Part shown: positions 1-10,915 of the stretch, in pieces | Layout: the number at the start of each line of letters is the position of its first letter | How positions within the stretch are numbered: position 1 is the first letter of the stretch | Assembly (NCBI GenBank): GCA_050249235.1 | Contig: JBFWQW010000012.1 | Location: 1 to 45,218, forward strand | From: JAEKLB01 sp050249235 | Lineage (GTDB): Bacteria > Actinomycetota > Acidimicrobiia > Acidimicrobiales > CADCSY01 | DNA: 45,218 bases | Reading direction: 5' to 3' | Made by a program: the position numbers and the translations under genes | Notes under the pieces: model-generated | What the model was told of the DNA's origin: nothing | The model's input: only the letters and a program-made list of their open reading frames with translations | The model's database searches: none

Positions 1-674
1 CTGGAGGCCGTAGATGTGGAAGAAGGGCAGGACGGCGAGGCCGGCCACGCCCCCGGCATAGGCGAGGCCGTGCTCGTACTGGGCCAGGTTGGCCACCAGG
101 TTGGCGTGGGTGAGGACGACGCCCTTCGGCAGGCCGGTCGTGCCCGACGACCAGGGCAGCGCGGCCGGATGGATGGCCGGGTCGATCGGCTGCTGGCCGA
201 GGCGCGGCCCGTACAGCGACGACATCGGTGTCGCCCCCGGGGCGTCGTCGACGGCGACGATCTCGGTGACGCGGGTGCCGACCGCGGCGGACCGGGCCAG
301 GGCGAGGACCTCGGCGCTGACGAGCAGGAGCCGGGCCCCCGAGGTGGCCAGCTGGTGGCGGACCTCGTCGGCGGTCGACGTGGGGTTGAGGGTCGTCGCC
401 GTGGCGCCGGCGACGACCGTGCCGTGGAACGCCACCGCGAACTCGGGCAGGTTCGGCGCCATGATCGCCACGGTGTCGCCGACCTCCAGGCCCCCGCCCA
501 CGAGACCCCCGGCGAGGCGGTGGATCAGGTCGTCGAGCTGGCGGAACGTGACCTCGCGGCCGGTCTCCCCCTCGACGAGCGCCACCCGGTCGGCGACCTC
601 GTCGAGCCGGCCCAGGACCCGCTCGGTGACGGGCGAGATCGTGAGGTCGACGTCGGGGAGCGGGCTGGCGACGA

Positions 675-678
<4 letters not shown>
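1..678 (-). CDS. 4CL-like acyl-CoA ligase (AMP-binding), N-terminal part
   Basis: Adenylate-forming enzyme that would activate a carboxylic acid to acyl-AMP and then acyl-CoA. Translating the minus strand gives 226 residues before the window edge, so the C-terminal part lies outside. The ATP-binding P-loop SSGTTGLPKGVVLTH is at about residues 189-203 and the stretch LPFFHIYGLQ, typical of 4-coumarate-CoA-ligase-like enzymes, is at the cut end. The GTG start at 678 overlaps the helicase stop by four bases (GTGA), so translation is probably coupled to it. No separate ribosome-binding site is needed for that start. The substrate cannot be told. The family is clear; the exact start is less so. 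Confidence 0.88.
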
Positions 679-4907
<4,229 letters not shown>

Positions 4908-4983
4908 CCCGGGGATCGTAGGCAGGGCCTGTGACGACGACGCCCCGGGACCGCGCCCGGCCGCCCCCCGGACATGTCGCGGG

Positions 4984-6180
4984 CTACGGCGCCAGGTCGA
5001 GCTGGAGGAGGCGGATGGCGTTGCCCCGCAGGATCTTGACGATCGTCTCGTCGTCGAGCCCGGCGGTGAGCTTCGTCATGATCTCCTTGGTGTCGGGCCA
5101 GCTCGAGTCGGAGTGGGGGTAGTCGGTCTCGGCGGTGACGTTGTCGACGCCGATCTCGTCGAGCGACTGCAGCCCGTGGTTGTCGTTGATGAAGCAGCCG
5201 TAGATCGACCGGTAGTAGTAGGTCGACGGCGGCTCGGGGATGTGCTTCGTCTGGGCCCAGCCCTGGTTGTCCTCCCAGACCTGGTCGACCCGCTGGAGGG
5301 CGTAGGGGATCCAGCCGATCTGGCTCTCGGCGTAGAGGAGCTTCAGGTCGGGATGGCGCACGAGGATCCCCGACATGAGGAAGTCGATCATCGACGACAT
5401 GGCGTTGCCGAAGGCCAGGGTGGCGCTCACCGAGGGAGGGGCGTCGGGCGACGCGGCCGGCATCTTCGACGACGAGCCGATGTGCATGGCCATGACCGTC
5501 CGGGTGTCCGCGCAGGCCTGGAAGAAGGGCTCCCAGTGGCCGCTGTGGATCGTCGGCAGGTTGAGGTGGTAGGGCAGCTCGCTGAAGCAGACGGCGTGCA
5601 CGCCCCGCTCGGCGTTGCGGCGCACCTCGGCCGCGGCCAGCTCGGGGTCCCACAGCGGGATGATGCCGAGCGGGACGAGGCGCCCGCCCGAGTCGCCGCA
5701 CCACTCCTCGACCATCCAGTCGTTGTAGGCCTTCACGCAGGCCAGCCCGACCTCCTTGTCACGGCCCTCGTAGAAGGTCTGGCCGCAGAAGCGGGGCAGC
5801 GTCGGGAAGCACATCGACGCCTCCACCCAGCCGGCGTCCATGTCCTCGAGGCGGGCCTTCGGGTCGTAGCAGCCGGGGCGCATGTCGTCGTAGGTGATGG
5901 GCGTGAGCGTCATCTCCTCCTTCGGGTACCCGACGGCGGCGACCATCCGCTTGTGCGTGTAGACGAGGTCCTCGTAGAGCCAGCAGTCGACCTTGGTCGG
6001 CGAGTCGTCGTCGAAGTGCTCGACGTAGCTGGCCGTGCCGACGTAGTCGATCTCCCGGATGCCCCGGCGGACCATCTTGGGCCCCTTGTCGCGGTACTTC
6101 GCGGGCAGCCAGGTGTCCCAGACGTGGGGCGGCTCGACGACGTGGTCGTCGACGCTGACGAGCTTCGGGATCTCGATCAT
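4984..6180 (-). CDS. Amidohydrolase family 2 metal-dependent hydrolase
   Basis: TIM-barrel amidohydrolase of 398 residues, in the superfamily that includes ACMSD-type decarboxylases and hydrolases. Visible metal-site motifs are SVDDHVVEPP near the N-terminus (D-x-H-like), AMHIGSS in the middle and ETDYPHSDSSWPDT near the C-terminus. The ATG at 6180 overlaps the TGA of the upstream VOC gene (ATGA), so the two are translationally coupled and likely act on the same ring or ester substrate. An in-frame ATG further upstream would lie inside the VOC gene and adds only low-complexity residues. A paralogous amidohydrolase is at 17551. Substrate unknown. Confidence 0.9.
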   Translation of the reverse strand: MIEIPKLVSVDDHVVEPPHVWDTWLPAKYRDKGPKMVRRGIREIDYVGTASYVEHFDDDSPTKVDCWLYEDLVYTHKRMVAAVGYPKEEMTLTPITYDDMRPGCYDPKARLEDMDAGWVEASMCFPTLPRFCGQTFYEGRDKEVGLACVKAYNDWMVEEWCGDSGGRLVPLGIIPLWDPELAAAEVRRNAERGVHAVCFSELPYHLNLPTIHSGHWEPFFQACADTRTVMAMHIGSSSKMPAASPDAPPSVSATLAFGNAMSSMIDFLMSGILVRHPDLKLLYAESQIGWIPYALQRVDQVWEDNQGWAQTKHIPEPPSTYYYRSIYGCFINDNHGLQSLDEIGVDNVTAETDYPHSDSSWPDTKEIMTKLTAGLDDETIVKILRGNAIRLLQLDLAP

Positions 6181-6854
6181 GACCGGCGGTGGCTCCGCTC
6201 GGCGGCAAGCGCGTTGAGCACGTCGACCATGTCGTCGCCGGACTCCCGGGCCCGCTCCTTCACCGTGTTCCAGTCGGCCAGCTGGGTGGCGGCGTGCTCG
6301 ACGTTGTCGTTCCACACGGGCGAGGTGGGCGCCGTGATCTCCAGCCGGATGCCGTTGGGGTCGTGGAAGTACACGCTGTAGATGATCTTGTGGTCGACCG
6401 GCCCGAGCACCTCGACGCCGTTGGCGTTGAGCCAGGCGTGCCAGGCGTCGACGGTGGCCGGGCTGTCGACCTGCATGGCCAGGTGCTGGAAGGTGTCGTA
6501 GGCGGCGTGCGGCGGGGGCTCGAGCGGCGGCAGCTCGGGGGCCTCGAAGAACGCCACCGTGGAGCCGTCGGCCATCCGGAAGAAGGAGTGGAAGTACGGG
6601 ATCGGCTCGCCCGTGGACGGGATCGAGTCGTCGAGCACGGCGTTCACCAGCTCCATCCCCAGGATGCGGGTGTAGAAGTCGGCGGTGGCCGCGGTGTCGC
6701 GGGTGACGTACGCGACGTGGCTGAGCATGGCCGGCTTGCCGGGGCGGCCCACCCCGTCCACCGGCTCGAGCCCGTCGAGCGTGGCGGCGTCGTCCTCGAC
6801 GGCGTCGCGCCGCGGGCTGCGTTCCGTCGATGTCGTCGCCGGTGTGACCGTCAT
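6177..6854 (-). CDS. VOC / glyoxalase-fold protein
   Basis: 225-residue vicinal-oxygen-chelate protein. After about 45 variable residues it shows SHVAYVTRDT (first metal His), FFEAPE, FQHLAMQV (His) and IRLEITAP (Glu). This is the usual metal-ligand set of extradiol-dioxygenase and glyoxalase-like enzymes. The chosen ATG at 6854 is preceded by GAGGGG about 8 nt upstream; a longer reading frame upstream has no such site. It overlaps the downstream amidohydrolase by four bases. Together they look like a two-gene catabolic unit. Reaction and substrate are not determinable from the sequence. Confidence 0.88.
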   Translation of the reverse strand: MTVTPATTSTERSPRRDAVEDDAATLDGLEPVDGVGRPGKPAMLSHVAYVTRDTAATADFYTRILGMELVNAVLDDSIPSTGEPIPYFHSFFRMADGSTVAFFEAPELPPLEPPPHAAYDTFQHLAMQVDSPATVDAWHAWLNANGVEVLGPVDHKIIYSVYFHDPNGIRLEITAPTSPVWNDNVEHAATQLADWNTVKERARESGDDMVDVLNALAAERSHRRS

Positions 6855-6989
6855 GGCGTCTCTCCCCTCGTCGGCCCCGTCGGGGCGCCTACCAGGATGC
6901 CAGGAGGAGGGCCGGGGTGGGCACTGCGGCACCGGCGCCACCCGGCCCGGGCGGCGGGCCCCGGCGTGTGCCGACCGGGGATGCCTGGC

Positions 6990-7985
6990 TCAGGCCCGGG
7001 TGTCGACCACCGTGCGGCCGGTCATCGACCCGGCCAGGATGGCATCGAGGGCCGGCTCGAGGCCGCCCAGGGTGACGTCCTGGATCACGTCGCCGAGGCC
7101 GGCCGGCTTCATGGACGAGCCGAGGAGCTCCCACACCTGGCGGCGGCGCTCGATCGGCGTGGTCACCGAGTCGATGCCGAGGAGCGACACGCCCCGCAGG
7201 ATGAACGGCATGACCGTGGTGGGCACCGCCATCCCGCCGGTGTTGCCGCTGGCCGCCACGGCCGCGCCGGGCTTGAGGCGGGCCAGGACGTTGGCCAGCG
7301 TCTGGCCGCCCACGCAGTCGACCGCGCCGGCGTAGGTGGCCCCCTCGAGCGGCTTGCCGCCCTCGGCCGCCAGCTCGTCCCTGGCCACGATGCTCGACGC
7401 GCCGAGGCCCTTCAGGTAGCTCTCGGCCGAGGCCTTGCCGGTGCTGGCCACGACCTCGTAGCCGCGGCCGGCGAGGATGCTGACCGCCACGCTGCCCACG
7501 CCACCCGTGGCCCCGGTGACGAGCACGGGCCCGTCGCCGGGCGTGAGGCCCCGCTCCTCGAGGGCGAGCACCGAGAGGCCGGCGGTGTAGCCGGCCGTGC
7601 CGATGCCCATCGCCTCGCGGGCGTCGAGGCCGGCGGGCAGCCTGACCAGCCAGCCCTCGGGCACCCGGGCCAGCTCGCTGAAGCCGCCGTGGCGGGAGAC
7701 CCCGAGGTCGTAGCCGTTGGCGAGCACCGCCGTCCCGGCGGGGAACTCGGCGCTCCCCTCCCCCGTGACCGTGCCGGCCAGGTCGATGCCGGGGATCAGC
7801 GGCGAGATCCGGGCCACCCGACCCTTGGGGATGGTCGCCAGCCCGTCCTTGTAGTTGACGCTCGACCGCTCGACGGCGACGAGGAGCCCGTCCCCCGGCA
7901 GGTCGTCCACGCTCATCTCGACCACGGCCCGGGTGACGTCGTCCCCGTCCTGGGTGGCGGTGAACGCTCGGAAGGTGTCAGCCAT
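6990..7985 (-). CDS. AcuI/YhdH-like zinc-free MDR oxidoreductase
   Basis: 331-residue medium-chain dehydrogenase/reductase. SSVNYKDGLA near residues 41-50 and the nucleotide-binding GATGGVGSVAV in the middle match the acrylyl-CoA reductase (AcuI/YhdH) branch, which reduces acryloyl-CoA to propionyl-CoA with NADPH. No catalytic-zinc ligands are seen, as expected for that branch. The ATG at 7985 is preceded by TAACGT 8 nt upstream, compatible with leaderless transcription; the frame runs further upstream only through low-complexity sequence. Assignment to AcuI rather than a generic quinone reductase-like enzyme is by family resemblance. Confidence 0.85.
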   Translation of the reverse strand: MADTFRAFTATQDGDDVTRAVVEMSVDDLPGDGLLVAVERSSVNYKDGLATIPKGRVARISPLIPGIDLAGTVTGEGSAEFPAGTAVLANGYDLGVSRHGGFSELARVPEGWLVRLPAGLDAREAMGIGTAGYTAGLSVLALEERGLTPGDGPVLVTGATGGVGSVAVSILAGRGYEVVASTGKASAESYLKGLGASSIVARDELAAEGGKPLEGATYAGAVDCVGGQTLANVLARLKPGAAVAASGNTGGMAVPTTVMPFILRGVSLLGIDSVTTPIERRRQVWELLGSSMKPAGLGDVIQDVTLGGLEPALDAILAGSMTGRTVVDTRA

Positions 7986-8050
7986 GGCGCGGGACGTTAG
8001 ACCGCCTCCCGTCGCTCGACCGCCGCCCGGACCGCGGCCGGCCGGCCCCT

Positions 8051-9007
8051 TCACGGTGGAGGGTCGCCGGCACCCCGGGCAGCTCGGGCCGGCCTCGCGA
8101 CGGGGGATCCGGCCGGCCGGGCTCGCCGGGCCGGCCCGAGCCCCTCGAGGAGCGGCAGGAGCGCGTCGGCGGAGTCGACCACGTGCACCCCGTCGAGGTC
8201 GCGGAGGTCGTGCCGGCCGAGCCCGCTCCCGCCCGCCACCACCGCCACCGACGAGACCCGCCGCACCTGGTGGACGGCCGCCCGCAGGCCCTCGAGGTGG
8301 GCTGGCACGACGAGACCGACGACGACTGCCACCACCCGGTCCGACGAGGCGGCGCGCTCCGCGAAGGACTCGGGGAGGGGATCGGCCCCCAGGTCGACCA
8401 CCTCGTAGCCGGCGCCCCGCAGGACGTCGGCCAGGATCGAGACGACGAGGTTGTGCCTGTCCCCGGGCGCGGAGCCCACGACGACCGTTCCCCGGGAGCG
8501 GCCGGGTCGGCGCAGCCGGGCACCGACCCGGCTCACGAGCCGCTGCGCGACGGCGGTGGCACAGTGCTCGTCGGCCACGGTCGCGTCGCCGGCCGACCAG
8601 CGAGAGCCGATCCGTGCCATCGCCGGGACCAGGATCTCGAGGAGCACCCGGTCCGGGGGGACCCCGCCGGCCATGGCGTCGTCGATCACCTGCCACGCTC
8701 CGGACTCGTCACCGGCCACCAGCCGGGCCTCCAGCTGCCGCTGTCGCCGGGTGCCGCCGTTCCGGCCGCGGGCGCCGGACGCGGCCGGAACGGCGGCATC
8801 CCCCGTCCCGGGCACGACCGGCCCACCCGCGCCGGGCGGAGGGCGCAGGGCATCGAGGTCGCCCGGTTCGACCCGCCAGACCGAGCCCACCTTCCGAGCC
8901 GGCAGTCGGCCCGTTCGGACGTAGCGGTAGACGGTCATGTAGTGGACGCCCAGCCGGCGGGCGACCTCGTCGAGCCCGAGGGTGCCGGTCGGGACGCCGC
9001 CCGTCAC
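8051..9007 (-). CDS. Excisionase-type HTH + cobalamin-binding regulator (CarH-like core)
   Basis: 318 residues in three parts. Residues 8-53 form an excisionase/BldC-type helix-turn-helix (LDEVARRLGVHYMTVYRYV then GRLPARKVGSVWR). After a Gly/Pro/Ala linker, residues 90-165 form a helical domain with W137, E147 and H148, the exact W-x9-E-H spacing known from CarH B12 photoreceptors. Residues 174-290 form a B12-binding Rossmann domain with PGDRHNLV (D-x-H, candidate axial ligand H185) and VVAGGSG. The G of DxHxxG is V here and the usual Ser of the next motif is absent. The GTG start overlaps the sortase stop (GTGA), so it belongs to the same operon. Inference: a light- or cobalamin-responsive regulator of this operon. 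Confidence 0.8.
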   Translation of the reverse strand: MTGGVPTGTLGLDEVARRLGVHYMTVYRYVRTGRLPARKVGSVWRVEPGDLDALRPPPGAGGPVVPGTGDAAVPAASGARGRNGGTRRQRQLEARLVAGDESGAWQVIDDAMAGGVPPDRVLLEILVPAMARIGSRWSAGDATVADEHCATAVAQRLVSRVGARLRRPGRSRGTVVVGSAPGDRHNLVVSILADVLRGAGYEVVDLGADPLPESFAERAASSDRVVAVVVGLVVPAHLEGLRAAVHQVRRVSSVAVVAGGSGLGRHDLRDLDGVHVVDSADALLPLLEGLGPARRARPAGSPVARPARAARGAGDPPP

Positions 9008-9754
9008 GGCACCGGCACGGCGTAGGCGATCACGTTGCTCTCGTATCGCCCTCGCGACCGGTCGAACACGCCTCCGCAGGTGATCAGGGCGAGGCGGCCC
9101 TCGCCGTCCTTGGCGAAGACCTCCGTGGGCAGTGCCTCCTTGGGGTGCTGCTCGACCGTCGTCACCCGGTACGCGAGCTCGGTGGCGTCGTCCATCACGA
9201 CCGTGACCGTCGACCCCGGCCGGAGCGCCGACAGCCGGCGGAAGACACCGTCCCGACCGTCGTAGGCGACATGGGCTGCGAGCACCGTCGTCCCTCCTTC
9301 CCCGGGGGGTCGACCCGAAGCGATACCAGCCGACCGTGTCGGCGGAGGGGATCTCCATCTCGCCGTCGTCACGCACCCCCACCGCCACGATCGGCGCGTC
9401 GCGGACGCCCAGGTCGTCGATGCGGAGCGTGACGGGCTGCGACCGCGCCCGCTGGTGCTGCGCCGGGTCGTAGACAGCCGAGGGCAGGTTCGGGACAGCC
9501 GAGGGCAGGTTCGGGACAGCCGAGGGCAGGTTCGGGACAGCCGAGGGCAGGTCTGGGACAGCCGAGAGCAGGTTCGGCGCGCCGCCGAGGGACGACCTCC
9601 CCGACGGGAACGCGCTGCCGGGGGAGGCCTCCGCGGAGGCCTCCCCCGGCACCGACACCAGGGACGAACCCGTCCCCCCGGTCGTCCGGCCGCAGGCGGC
9701 GACGACCAGGCAGACGGCGGCGAGCGCCGCCAGCCGACCGAGGCGGCGGCGCAC
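9004..9754 (-). pseudogene. Class F sortase, interrupted by a single-base frameshift
   Basis: Starts at GTG 9754, four bases after the DUF4397 stop, with a membrane-anchor or lipoprotein-like signal (AALAAVCLVVAACG). A repeated heptapeptide linker follows, then a sortase domain beginning LRIDDLGVRDAPIVAVGV and running through TVGWYRFGS. There the frame is lost in a C6G4 run (plus-strand G6 at 9304-9309). Removing one base restores PGEGGTTVLAAHVAYDGRDG (catalytic His), LITCGGVFD (catalytic Cys) and an Arg-containing end, 249 residues in all. It may be a sequencing error, a true pseudogene, phase variation at the homopolymer, or ribosomal slippage. Its expected substrate is the neighbouring DUF4397 protein. 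Confidence 0.82.
9473..9577. repeat. Five tandem 21-bp units coding a PNLPSAV heptapeptide repeat
   Basis: Five head-to-tail 21-bp units (9473-9493, 9494-9514, 9515-9535, 9536-9556, 9557-9577). The first three are identical; the last two have one to three changes. Read on the minus strand each unit codes a heptapeptide of the form PNLPSAV, forming the linker between the membrane anchor and the catalytic domain of the sortase. Because the unit is a multiple of three, copy-number change would lengthen or shorten the stalk without shifting the frame. Confidence 0.95.
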
Positions 9755-9758
9755 GGCG

Positions 9759-10571
9759 TCAGCGGGTCCGGGCCCGCAGGACCCGGACCGCCGGCACCGA
9801 GCCGAGCAGGACGGCCGCTCCGGCGAGGCCGGCGAGGACGACCAGCGAACCGGCGCCGCTCCCCGACTCCACCGGGCTGTTCCCGGTGTTGACGAGCGTC
9901 GGGGCGGTGCCGAGGCCCCCGATGGACTCGGTCAGGACCGTGAGGCTGTTGGCGCTGAGGGAGCCGACCGCGTAGACGATCAGGCTCGTGCCGTCCTGGA
10001 TGGCCAGGTCGGCCGGCCCGATCACGACCGGGGTGGTGGCGCCGGCGGGGACCACCGTGGCGCTCACCGTGCCGACGGCGAGGTCGAGGGAGGCGCCGTT
10101 CGGGTTCGTCACGCCGGCGAAGGCGACGTCGCCGTTGGCCCGGACGTCGACCGCCGGTGCGGCCGCCGTGTGCCTGACGGTCAGGCGCCCCTTGCCGGCC
10201 GGAAGCGTGGTCGTGTCGTTCTCGAAGACGCTCAACGTCGGGTTGCCGCTCGCGTCGAGGTGGGCGATCACCGTGTGGTTCCCGCTGGCGGGCATCGCGG
10301 TGTTCCCGGCGTCGATGGCCGTGGTGCTGGTCCCGGCGAGGTTGACCTTGAGGCCGGCCAGGGTCTGACCCGCGAAGGACGAGAGGTCCTTCGTCTCCCC
10401 GAACGCGAAGCCGCCGAAGGCGACCTGCCCCCCGACGACGACGTCGACGGGCGTGTTGGGGATCCCGTGGATCAGGTGGATCCGGGCGGTCGCGGCCTGT
10501 GCCCCGGCCGAGGGGGCGCCGATGGCCAGGACTGCGCAGAGCGCGAGCAGGCCGGTGAGAAGTCGCTTCAT
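9759..10571 (-). CDS. Secreted DUF4397-domain surface protein
   Basis: 270 residues. It has an N-terminal Sec signal (LLTGLLALCAVLAIGAPSAGA, cleavage likely after AGA-Q), then a DUF4397-type beta-rich domain beginning ARIHLIHGIPNTPVDVVVGG. The C-terminus is a Gly/Ser segment, a hydrophobic helix (SLVVLAGLAGAAVLLG) and a basic tail (RVLRARTR). That end looks like a cell-wall sorting signal, although no clean LPxTG is present. The ATG at 10571 has AAGGAG 10 nt upstream. It is the first gene of the operon with the sortase and the B12 regulator. DUF4397 proteins are commonly found beside class F sortases in actinobacteria (recalled, not checked). Function unknown. Confidence 0.87.
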   Translation of the reverse strand: MKRLLTGLLALCAVLAIGAPSAGAQAATARIHLIHGIPNTPVDVVVGGQVAFGGFAFGETKDLSSFAGQTLAGLKVNLAGTSTTAIDAGNTAMPASGNHTVIAHLDASGNPTLSVFENDTTTLPAGKGRLTVRHTAAAPAVDVRANGDVAFAGVTNPNGASLDLAVGTVSATVVPAGATTPVVIGPADLAIQDGTSLIVYAVGSLSANSLTVLTESIGGLGTAPTLVNTGNSPVESGSGAGSLVVLAGLAGAAVLLGSVPAVRVLRARTR

Positions 10572-10595
10572 GGTCCAGTCTCTCCTTCGTGAGTG

Positions 10596-10608
10596 TATTT
10601 AGCACTAA
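10596..10608 (-). promoter_or_regulatory. Candidate promoter/operator of the DUF4397-sortase-B12 regulator operon
   Basis: An AT-rich island in otherwise GC-rich DNA. It holds the palindrome TTAGCACTAA (10599-10608) next to TAAATA (minus strand, 10601-10596), a possible -10. It lies 25-37 bases before the DUF4397 start. It could be the binding site of the B12/HTH protein encoded at the end of the operon; that link is inference from position only. Confidence 0.4.
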
Positions 10609-10738
10609 CTACGGAGCCGATGGACCTGCCGGATGACGACTGCTCCTCCCCGAACCGGAGCCGCGCCTGAGGCGGTGCTCCAGGCGCCGAGCCGACGGAC
10701 GTCACCGGCGGCGGGGCGCGCCGCCCGGCCGACGGCGA

Positions 10739-10853
10739 GCCTCGCCACCAGCCCGTTGCCCCAGGCCTCGCCGCACCAGAGGGACCCAGGCCTCGCCACC
10801 AGCCCGTTGCCCCAGGCCTCGCCGCACACCCGAGGAACCAGGCCTCGCCGCAC
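10739..10853. repeat. Two 38-bp direct repeats plus a 16-bp partial copy
   Basis: Copies at 10739-10776 and 10790-10827 are identical over 38 bp. The shorter copy at 10838-10853 matches the last 16 bp. They lie between the end of the NDP-forming acyl-CoA synthetase and the DUF4397 operon. Spacers are 13 and 10 bp, too short for CRISPR. They look like a local tandem duplication of an intergenic segment. Confidence 0.9.
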
Positions 10854-10915
10854 CCCGAGACGGCACCGGCGGCGCCGTACCGAGACCCCAGAACGCGCCC
10901 GGGGGCGCCGCCGGC

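Larger units (their letters stand above)
10572..10915. other. 344-bp intergenic region with duplicated segments
   Basis: No gene is supported here. Apart from the promoter-proximal AT-rich island next to the DUF4397 gene, it holds two 38-bp direct copies (10739-10776 and 10790-10827, offset 51) starting GCCTCGCCACCAGCCC. A third partial copy (16 bp) is at 10838-10853. A minus-strand reading frame across it codes only a low-complexity repeat (CGEAWGNGLVAR twice) and has no start site. Confidence 0.7.

Noticed and set aside
9473..9577. CRISPR-like array
   Set aside because: Units are contiguous with no spacers and code a heptapeptide repeat; it is a coding minisatellite.
10739..10853. CRISPR-like array
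   Set aside because: Only two full copies with a 13-bp gap, and no cas genes.
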